A stretch of DNA of 11,467 bases from Bacteroidales bacterium UBA714 (GTDB lineage: Bacteria; Bacteroidota; Bacteroidia; Bacteroidales; UBA932). The translations under genes and the position numbers were made by a program. Location of the stretch: assembly GCA_002298075.1 (NCBI GenBank), contig DBLW01000018.1, forward strand, positions 1 through 11,467, written 5' to 3'. Below, one piece after another: positions 7,318 through 11,467 of this stretch (position 1 is the first letter of the stretch; the number at the start of each line of letters is the position of its first letter). Below the pieces are notes generated by a model. The model was not told where the DNA came from. It saw only the letters and a list, made by a program, of their open reading frames with translations, and ran no database searches.

Positions 7318-8145
7318 ATGAAACTTCGTTGCGAAAACTTAGTAAAGAAATATGGTCCGCGCACAGTCGTGAAGGGCGTTTCCATGGAAGTGGAGCAAGG
7401 CGAGATTGTCGGCTTTCTCGGTCCTAACGGTGCGGGAAAGACCACGAGCTTCTATATGATAACGGGCCTTATTGTTCCGAATGCCGGTAAAATCTTCCTG
7501 GATGATGAGGAAATAACCAAACTTCCCATGTTCAAGCGCGCCCAGAAAGGCGTAGGATATCTTGCCCAGGAAGCCTCTGTGTTCCGTCACATGAGCGTGG
7601 AGGACAATATAATGTCCGTAATGGAGATGTCCAGGCAGTTCTCCAAAGCGGAAAGGAAGGACCGCCTGGAGTCACTTCTCGACGAGTTCAACCTCCATAA
7701 GGTGCGCAAGAGCAAGGGAATACAGCTTTCCGGAGGAGAGCGCCGCCGCTGCGAGATTGCCAGGGCCTTGGCAATCGACCCGAAGTTCATCCTGCTTGAC
7801 GAACCTTTTGCCGGTGTGGACCCGATTGCTGTGGAGGACATCCAGTATATAATCGCAAAACTGAAATACAAGAACATCGGAGTCATCATCACAGACCACA
7901 ACGTGGGTGAGACGCTTGCCATCATTGACCGTGCATATCTTCTCTATGAAGGCTCCATTCTGCAGAGCGGCACTCCTGAGGCATTGGCTGCCGATGATGA
8001 GGTGCGTACAAAATATCTCGGCTCCAATTTTGTGCTCAAGCGCTCTGACGCTTTCCTGCGCGCCGAGTCAGGCGGACCGCAGAGGCTTAACACTCAGGCC
8101 GAGCATGATGCTCTTGCCTCACTCAAAAGCAGCAAGAAACAATAA
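7318..8145 (+). CDS. lptB: LPS export ABC transporter ATP-binding protein LptB
   Basis: LptB powers extraction of lipopolysaccharide from the inner membrane by LptFG and its passage over the Lpt bridge. The 275-residue protein has Walker A GPNGAGKTT (35-43), a Q-loop at Gln84, signature LSGGE (137-141), Walker B FILLDE (157-162) and the H-loop His194 in ITDHNVGE. The PNAGKIFLDDEEIT and FAGVDPIAV stretches are characteristic of LptB within the ABC family. About 30 extra residues (roughly 245-275) extend past the usual 240-residue end, with Ser/Ala/Lys-rich sequence that looks disordered. It lies 30 bases after dnaX on the same strand. A strong hairpin terminator follows 55 bases after the stop. 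LptF, LptG and LptC are not in the window. Confidence 0.93.
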   Translation: MKLRCENLVKKYGPRTVVKGVSMEVEQGEIVGFLGPNGAGKTTSFYMITGLIVPNAGKIFLDDEEITKLPMFKRAQKGVGYLAQEASVFRHMSVEDNIMSVMEMSRQFSKAERKDRLESLLDEFNLHKVRKSKGIQLSGGERRRCEIARALAIDPKFILLDEPFAGVDPIAVEDIQYIIAKLKYKNIGVIITDHNVGETLAIIDRAYLLYEGSILQSGTPEALAADDEVRTKYLGSNFVLKRSDAFLRAESGGPQRLNTQAEHDALASLKSSKKQ

Positions 8146-8199
8146 TCAAGGGATTGGCATTTGCTTGCATGCTGTGGCAAACTGCAATGGAAAATTTGG

Positions 8200-8238
8200 A
8201 AAACGGTAAAAATATCCTGCGATTTTTTTACCGTTTTT
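8200..8238 (+). terminator. Rho-independent terminator of dnaX-lptB
   Basis: Arms AAAACGGTAAAAA (8200-8212) and TTTTTACCGTTTT (8225-8237) pair over 13 bases around a 12-base loop, followed by TCTTTTTGGG. The stem is A/T-rich with a CGG/CCG core. Flanking A and T runs make it usable on both strands, but its place 55 bases after the lptB stop fits the forward transcript. Confidence 0.8.
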
Positions 8239-8294
8239 CTTTTTGGGAGTATTTGGTAAAAATTTTGGCCGATTCTTAAACCGTTTTTGATAAG

Positions 8295-8311
8295 TGCATT
8301 GATTCAATGCA
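8295..8311. repeat. Perfect palindrome in the lptB-efp intergenic region
   Basis: TGCATTGA and TCAATGCA are exact inverted 8-base arms around one central T. There is no T tract beside it, so it is not a terminator. It could be a protein-binding site or part of a transcribed stem. Confidence 0.5.
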
Positions 8312-8437
8312 AAATAGACCTGCCGGCCAATTTGGTCCATGGCCCTGGTGAGCATAAGGGCGCGATGCAAGTCACGTAAAGAGAAAAGAGGACGAAAACT
8401 TAGTTTTGGGTGGTAAGAAGGGCAGTTTTTCAAAGAA

Positions 8438-8477
8438 AAATAGGGTGAGCAAAAATTACATTTTGCCCACCCTATTT
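8438..8477. terminator. Bidirectional terminator downstream of efp
   Basis: Arms AAATAGGGTG-A-GCAAAA (8438-8454) and TTTTGC-C-CACCCTATTT (8461-8477) form a 16-pair stem with one mismatch and a 6-base loop (ATTACA). T-rich sequence follows on both strands. It is 20 bases beyond the efp stop and is the natural reverse-strand terminator; it would also stop forward readthrough from lptB. Confidence 0.85.
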
Positions 8478-8497
8478 CGTTTTTATCCGTCTGCGGA

Positions 8498-9064
8498 TTA
8501 TTTCACGCGCTCGCCATATGAACGGTCAGTCGTGTTGACACGGATCTTCTCTCCCTGGTTGATGAAAAGAGGAGCCATGATGGTTGCGCCTGTCTCGAGG
8601 GTGACTTCCTTGAGAGCATTTGTTGATGCGGTGTCACCCTTGACTGCAGGCTCGCTGTAAGTCACCTCAAGCTCGACATATGTAGGAAGCTCGCAAGTGA
8701 GACAGCGCTCCTCATCAGCGAGGAACATCATTTCCACATGCTGGCCCTCTTTCATGAGGTCTGCATTATCCACGAGGTCAGTGTCAAGGTGAATCTGCTC
8801 GAAAGTCTCCTCGTGCATGAAGTTGAAGCCGTCCTCGTCCTTGTAGAGGAACTGGTAAGGCCTTCTCTCGACATTGATGGTCTCGATTTTTGCACCTGCA
8901 GTGAATGTGTTCTCAAGTATGCGTCCGTTCTCGAGGTTACGGAGCTTTGTCTTTACGAAAGCTGGACCCTTGCCAGGCTTCACGTGCTGGAACCATACGA
9001 TTGAGCATGGCTTGCCGTTGAAGTTGAGGTAAAGTCCGTTCTTGAAGTCAGCTGTTGTTGCCAT
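8498..9064 (-). CDS. efp: Translation elongation factor P
   Basis: EF-P binds ribosomes stalled at polyproline stretches and stimulates peptide bond formation. The 188-residue length is normal for the three-domain protein. Domain I has the FKNGLYLNFNGKP opening and the conserved loop PGKGPAF, whose tip Lys32 corresponds to the modified Lys34 of E. coli. Domain II includes ENTFTAGAKIE and a YKDEDGFNFM segment. Domain III ends in GEKIRVNTTDRSYGERV, the typical carboxy end. No modification enzyme is encoded in the window, so the state of Lys32 is unknown. The gene has its own promoter and a terminator 20 bases past its stop. It lies on the same strand as ispH and cmk but is separated from ispH by an 89-base gap containing that promoter. 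Confidence 0.97.
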   Translation of the reverse strand: MATTADFKNGLYLNFNGKPCSIVWFQHVKPGKGPAFVKTKLRNLENGRILENTFTAGAKIETINVERRPYQFLYKDEDGFNFMHEETFEQIHLDTDLVDNADLMKEGQHVEMMFLADEERCLTCELPTYVELEVTYSEPAVKGDTASTNALKEVTLETGATIMAPLFINQGEKIRVNTTDRSYGERVK

Positions 9065-9106
9065 AAAAAGTATATGTTTTTATTGATAATTCTGAAAATC
9101 CGGCTG

Positions 9107-9138
9107 CAAAAATAGAAAAATGTAGCTATCCGACCAAA
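9107..9138 (-). promoter_or_regulatory. Promoter of efp
   Basis: On the reverse strand TTTG (9135-9138), a 20-base spacer and TATTTTTG (9107-9114) give a full Bacteroidota promoter. The predicted leader is about 35 bases of A/T-rich sequence before the ATG at 9064, without a Shine-Dalgarno. Confidence 0.75.
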
Positions 9139-9157
9139 AAAAAATACTGATTATCAG
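9136..9157 (-). terminator. Possible weak terminator at the end of ispH
   Basis: On the reverse strand CTGATAATCAG (9147-9157) is followed by TA and nine T residues (9136-9144). The stem is only 4 bp with a 3-base loop and contains the ispH stop codon, so termination would be weak. The T run overlaps the efp -33 element. Confidence 0.3.
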
Positions 9158-10140
9158 ACATTGTAAGTCTGCTCCCAGTCCTGTGCGAACTTGTTGAGAC
9201 TGAGCACATGTTCCGCAACATCCTCCAGCAGCCACTTTGGTGTGGAAGTGGCCCCGCAGATTCCTACCTTGTCGTCTGCACGGAACCATTCGCGCTTGAT
9301 GTCATCGGCTGAATCAATATGGTATGTCCTTATATTCAGGGATTTGCACAGGTCGCAGAGCACTTTCCCGTTTGAACTTGCCTTTCCTGAAACGAAAATG
9401 ATGAGGTCATGCTCGAGAGCGAACTTCGAGAGCCTCTCATGCCTTGTCGCAACTTGCGAGCAGATTGTGTCATGCACCACCAGCATGCGTGTTCCTTTGA
9501 ACCTCTCTACCGAAAGCTCGCAGTATCCTGCCATCAGTTCTTCGAGCCTTGTGCACAGTCTCGAATATTCTGCCGGGCTCTTGGTCGTCTGGCTGAACAC
9601 TTCCGTAGGCACACCGAGGCTTATGCTGCCGTCCTCAACGGCCTTTTCCAGCATGGCGAGGTCTTCGACAACTGTTGCCGTGCCGTCTGTCTGCCCGATA
9701 AGGCCGAGCACTTCCGCATGACCTATCTTGCCGAATATGAGAATCTGGCCTTTGCCCGCCTCTTTCTGTGAATTATAGGCCTCTTTGATGCTCTTCTGAA
9801 GCTGCAGCACGACAGGGCAGGTGCAGTCTATGACATTGAATCCGAGCTTTTCCGCCAGTCGGTATGTCTGTGGCGGTTCACCGTGCGCCCTTATAAGGAG
9901 CACCTCTCCGCTTGCGTCAACCATTTCCCCGAGGTCTTCCTTGTCAATCGTCACAAGACCCTCATTGACAAGCCTTGCCAGTTCCGCATCATTGTGCACG
10001 ATTGCCCCCAGCGAATAAAGACGCTTCTGCTGCCCGTCTTCCCTTTTGCCGTCTTTGAGGAACTCCTCGGCTTTTCCTATTGCCCTTATCACTCCGGCGC
10101 AGAAGCCGGAATTTTTGTCGATATCTACCGTAATGCTCAT
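9154..10140 (-). CDS. ispH: 4-hydroxy-3-methylbut-2-enyl diphosphate reductase
   Basis: IspH is the last enzyme of the non-mevalonate (MEP) isoprenoid pathway. It is an iron-sulfur enzyme that reduces HMBPP to isopentenyl and dimethylallyl diphosphate. The protein has 328 residues. The three cluster cysteines are Cys14 (GFCAGV), Cys108 (DCTCPVV) and Cys227 (HDTICSQVATRHE). Substrate-contact residues are in place: His49 (GAIVHN), His86 (IRAHGE), His141 and Glu143 (GHAEVLG), Thr185-Thr186 (FSQTT), Ser255-Ser256-Asn257 (GKASSNGK) and Ser299 (GATSTP). An additional Cys106 stands two residues before ligand Cys108, where most family members have DATCP. It follows cmk by 12 bases with no promoter between, so the two form an operon. 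Confidence 0.96.
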   Translation of the reverse strand: MSITVDIDKNSGFCAGVIRAIGKAEEFLKDGKREDGQQKRLYSLGAIVHNDAELARLVNEGLVTIDKEDLGEMVDASGEVLLIRAHGEPPQTYRLAEKLGFNVIDCTCPVVLQLQKSIKEAYNSQKEAGKGQILIFGKIGHAEVLGLIGQTDGTATVVEDLAMLEKAVEDGSISLGVPTEVFSQTTKSPAEYSRLCTRLEELMAGYCELSVERFKGTRMLVVHDTICSQVATRHERLSKFALEHDLIIFVSGKASSNGKVLCDLCKSLNIRTYHIDSADDIKREWFRADDKVGICGATSTPKWLLEDVAEHVLSLNKFAQDWEQTYNV

Positions 10141-10152
10141 CTCAGGAGAATG

Positions 10153-10836
10153 TTATGCGCAGCAGAAACGCTCCGCTATGATGTTTCTCAGCCACTTCAT
10201 CTGGTCCTCCATAGTCATGTCTGAATTGTCAAGCACAATCGCGTCTTCCGCCTTGGCCAAAGGTGATGTCTCCCTGTGGGAATCTATCCAGTCACGCTCC
10301 TGAAGGTTTTTCAGCACTTCGCTTATGTCGGCCTCTTCACCCTTGGTATGCATCTCTTCAGCCCTTCTGCGCGCCCTTACCATAGGGTCGGCAGTCATGA
10401 ATATCTTCAGCTCCGCATCCGGAAACACTGTGGTTCCGATGTCACGCCCGTCCATTACCACGCGCTTGAACTTTCCGAACTCCCTGAGCTTCTTGTCAAC
10501 GAACTCCCTCACCTGGGGAACCGTCGCTATCGGGCTTACCTTGTCTGCTACGGCAAGGGACCTGATTTCCCTTTCTATGCACCTGTCTCCTATATATGTG
10601 CCTTTTTCTCCGAAATGCAGGTCAAGTCCACCAAGGGCCTTGTCAAGTCCAGGAACGTCAATGCTGCCGTCCGCGTCAATGTAGCCGTTCTCTATGGCGA
10701 ACAGGGTGACGCCTCTATAGAGCGCTCCGGAGTCAAGATAAAGAAAAGAAAATTCGTTTGCTATGATTTTTGCAAAGGAGCTCTTCCCTGTGGAAGAGTA
10801 GCCGTCAACGGCTATGATTATGTCGGGTATGCGCAT
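10153..10836 (-). CDS. cmk: Cytidylate kinase
   Basis: Cmk phosphorylates CMP and dCMP to the diphosphates using ATP, in cytoplasmic pyrimidine nucleotide salvage and turnover. The 227-residue size is typical of the bacterial CMP kinase family. The P-loop is GYSSTGKSS (Gly12-Ser20, with Lys18). The nucleotide-acceptor segment YLDSGALYRG has Asp35, Ser36, Tyr40 and Arg41. The conserved MDGRDIGTTVFPDA segment carries Asp129, Arg131 and Asp132, followed by FMTADPMVRARRR, the lid region that senses ATP. It is the first gene of the cmk-ispH operon, with its own promoter 41 bases upstream. In many Proteobacteria cmk sits next to rpsA; here ispH takes that place. Confidence 0.96.
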   Translation of the reverse strand: MRIPDIIIAVDGYSSTGKSSFAKIIANEFSFLYLDSGALYRGVTLFAIENGYIDADGSIDVPGLDKALGGLDLHFGEKGTYIGDRCIEREIRSLAVADKVSPIATVPQVREFVDKKLREFGKFKRVVMDGRDIGTTVFPDAELKIFMTADPMVRARRRAEEMHTKGEEADISEVLKNLQERDWIDSHRETSPLAKAEDAIVLDNSDMTMEDQMKWLRNIIAERFCCA

Positions 10837-10876
10837 ATTCAGGTCTGGTACACAAAACGTTTTTGAAGTAACTCCG

Positions 10877-10908
10877 CAAAATTATAAAATATTGTGTAAA
10901 CTCCCAAA
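10877..10908 (-). promoter_or_regulatory. Promoter of cmk-ispH
   Basis: On the reverse strand TTTG (10905-10908), a 20-base spacer and TAATTTTG (10877-10884) match the Bacteroidota consensus exactly. The predicted leader to the ATG at 10836 is about 35 bases. Confidence 0.75.
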
Positions 10909-10964
10909 AATGTCGATGTTTGTCCCTGGCACGCATATATGCAGGCGCTTCGGCAAAGCTTTAC

Positions 10965-11005
10965 AAGCAAGCTTTTGCTTCTGCTCTCGACTTTACGTAT
11001 ATTTG
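10965..11005 (+). repeat. Exact 41-base direct repeat, copy 1
   Basis: The block begins AAGCAAGCTTTTGCTT (6-base arms AAGCAA/TTGCTT around GCTT) and ends ACTTTACGTATATTTG. It is identical at every base to 11123-11163, 158 bases downstream. Confidence 0.95.
10974..11005 (+). promoter_or_regulatory. Promoter-like element of unit 1
   Basis: TTTG (10974-10977), a 20-base spacer and TATATTTG (10998-11005) match the Bacteroidota consensus in full. A small inverted repeat GAGCT-GA-AGCTC (11005-11016) starts at its last base. Confidence 0.55.
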
Positions 11006-11035
11006 AGCTGAAGCTCATATATACGCTTTGTTTCG

Positions 11036-11062
11036 GCAGAGGGAAAATAATTTTCCCTCTGC
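11036..11062. repeat. Perfect 27-base inverted repeat in unit 2
   Basis: Arms GCAGAGGGAAAAT and ATTTTCCCTCTGC are exact reverse complements around a central A. It occupies the same place as the AAGCAA/TTGCTT inverted repeat of units 1 and 3. No T tract follows, so it is unlikely to be a simple terminator. Confidence 0.9.
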
Positions 11063-11083
11063 ACTCAACTTTCACTATATTTA
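11052..11083 (+). promoter_or_regulatory. Degenerate promoter-like element of unit 2
   Basis: TTTC (11052-11055), a 20-base spacer and TATATTTA (11076-11083) keep the spacing of units 1 and 3, but each hexamer-like element has one base off consensus. The -33 position lies inside the right arm of the 27-base inverted repeat. Confidence 0.35.
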
Positions 11084-11122
11084 CGCTTCGCGCATATATA
11101 CGTTTGCGTCTCGGCATAATAA

Positions 11123-11163
11123 AAGCAAGCTTTTGCTTCTGCTCTCGACTTTACGTATATTTG
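11123..11163 (+). repeat. Exact 41-base direct repeat, copy 2
   Basis: Identical to 10965-11005. Two extra A residues before it (11121-11122) extend a second possible stem, AAAAGC/GCTTTT. It ends 35 bases before the response-regulator start. Confidence 0.95.
11132..11163 (+). promoter_or_regulatory. Promoter of the response-regulator gene (unit 3)
   Basis: TTTG (11132-11135), a 20-base spacer and TATATTTG (11156-11163) form a consensus Bacteroidota promoter. Predicted initiation is near 11170, giving a leader of about 30 bases. This is the most proximal of the three array promoters and the likeliest to drive the gene. Confidence 0.7.
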
Positions 11164-11198
11164 CCGGATTTTGTTAAGAACATAAACTTTTGGACAAT

Positions 11199-11467
11199 AT
11201 GAAAATTCTTGTTATTGATGATGAAAGGTCCATCAGAAATTCTCTGAAGGAGATTCTGGCGGACGAAGGTTATGATGTGGATGTCGCGGAGAACGGTCTG
11301 CAGGGCTGCGAGATGGTGGAGAAGGAGAAATACCGCGTGATTTTCTGTGACATCAAGATGCCGGAGATGGACGGCATGGAAGTTCTCGACAAATTGACTG
11401 AAATGGGAATCGACTCCGCAGTCATAATGATTTCCGGGCACGGTGACATTGATACGGCCGTGGAATG
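11199..11467 (+). CDS. NtrC-type response regulator, N-terminal receiver fragment
   Basis: Only 89 codons are in the window, all of them receiver domain. The acidic pair is Asp7-Asp8 (LVIDDE), the phosphoacceptor is Asp51 (FCDIKMPEMDG) and the switch Ser79 is in MISGHGDI. The SGHGDIDTAVE ending is typical of the NtrC/AtoC class, which carry a sigma-54 AAA+ activator domain and a Fis-type DNA-binding domain after the receiver; those parts are beyond the window, so the class is inference. Being divergent from cmk, it starts a new transcription unit preceded by the promoter-repeat array. Its cognate histidine kinase is not visible. Confidence 0.85.
   Translation, partial: MKILVIDDERSIRNSLKEILADEGYDVDVAENGLQGCEMVEKEKYRVIFCDIKMPEMDGMEVLDKLTEMGIDSAVIMISGHGDIDTAVE

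Larger units (their letters stand above)
8146..8497. other. 352-base intergenic region between convergent lptB and efp
   Basis: The region holds the lptB terminator at its left end and the efp terminator at its right end. The middle (about 8245-8430) is not explained. It contains a perfect 8-base-arm palindrome (8295-8311), several short GGCC/GGTCC inverted motifs (8321-8345), and a 95-codon reverse-strand open frame (8146-8433) that runs through the lptB terminator. The frame gives a Lys-rich peptide with no family I recognise. I do not call it a gene. No tRNA or known structured RNA was recognised. Confidence 0.5.
10934..11163 (+). repeat. Tandem array of three promoter-bearing repeat units
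   Basis: Unit 1 begins at 10934, unit 2 at 11016 and unit 3 at 11093 (steps of 82 and 77 bases). Each starts with CATATAT, continues to TCGGCA, then an inverted repeat, then CTGC-CTC-ACTTT and a TATATTT element. Units 1 and 3 share an exact 41-base block. In unit 2 the inverted repeat and spacer have different bases but the same layout. It lies directly upstream of the response regulator. Confidence 0.8.
10837..11198. other. 362-base divergent intergenic region between cmk and the response regulator
   Basis: The left part (10837-10930) holds the cmk promoter, facing left. The rest is an array of three related units of about 80 bases with promoter-like elements facing right, followed by a 35-base leader before the response-regulator ATG. 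Short open frames cross the array on both strands, but they consist of the repeats and look non-coding. Confidence 0.8.

Noticed and set aside
8146..8433. 95-codon reverse-strand open frame as a protein gene
   Set aside because: It runs through the lptB terminator hairpin, has no promoter or recognisable family, and its sequence follows the palindromes. It is kept only as part of an unexplained region.
10934..11163. CRISPR array
   Set aside because: There are only three units, with steps of 82 and 77 bases. The conserved parts are promoter and stem elements, not short identical repeats with unrelated spacers, and there are no cas genes.
10839..11202. Open frames on both strands across the cmk-regulator intergenic region
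   Set aside because: Their translations derive from the repeat units and promoter elements; the repeated peptide segments are a by-product of the DNA repeats.

Overview
The window looks like chromosomal DNA from a Bacteroidales-type bacterium (phylum Bacteroidota). Three observations support this. Most promoters that can be recognised have the Bacteroidota layout, TTTG near -33 and TAnnTTTG near -7, with a spacer of 19-20 bases. The starts have A/T-rich leaders instead of Shine-Dalgarno sequences. Two lipoproteins have short Bacteroidota-style signal peptides (FASC and LVSC lipoboxes). Genus cannot be fixed from the sequence alone.

Layout, left to right. The window opens inside the 3' end of murA (+). 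An AT-richer pair of forward genes follows: a 530-residue lipoprotein with a HELAH zinc-peptidase motif and a 136-residue lipoprotein. The pair meets a reverse-strand operon tail to tail with only 3 bases between stop codons. That operon is transcribed right to left: a secreted 283-residue protein of unknown function, an M16 peptidase, and a COMT-like O-methyltransferase. A divergent promoter region (about 5151-5319) separates it from dnaX and lptB, which run rightward and probably share a transcript. Behind lptB lies a 352-base intergenic region with a terminator at each end and an unexplained structured middle. Then come reverse-strand efp, ispH and cmk, where cmk-ispH is an operon and efp has its own promoter. 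After a 362-base intergenic region built of repeats, an NtrC-type response regulator starts (+) and is cut by the window end.

Most genes are core housekeeping: cell wall (murA), replication clamp loader (dnaX), LPS export ATPase (lptB), polyproline translation (efp), isoprenoids (ispH) and nucleotide metabolism (cmk). The accessory part is the lipoprotein pair at 334-2347.

The most unusual structure is at 10931-11165, upstream of the response regulator. Three tandem units of about 80 bases each carry an inverted repeat around a -33-like element, a 20-base spacer and a TATATTT -7 element. The first and third share an exact 41-base repeat. The middle unit keeps the palindromic layout with different bases, and a diverged piece of the same unit (32 of 41 bases) lies in the dnaX leader. 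This suggests an interspersed promoter-carrying repeat family. No CRISPR array, tRNA, rRNA, insertion sequence or complete new multi-gene system was seen.
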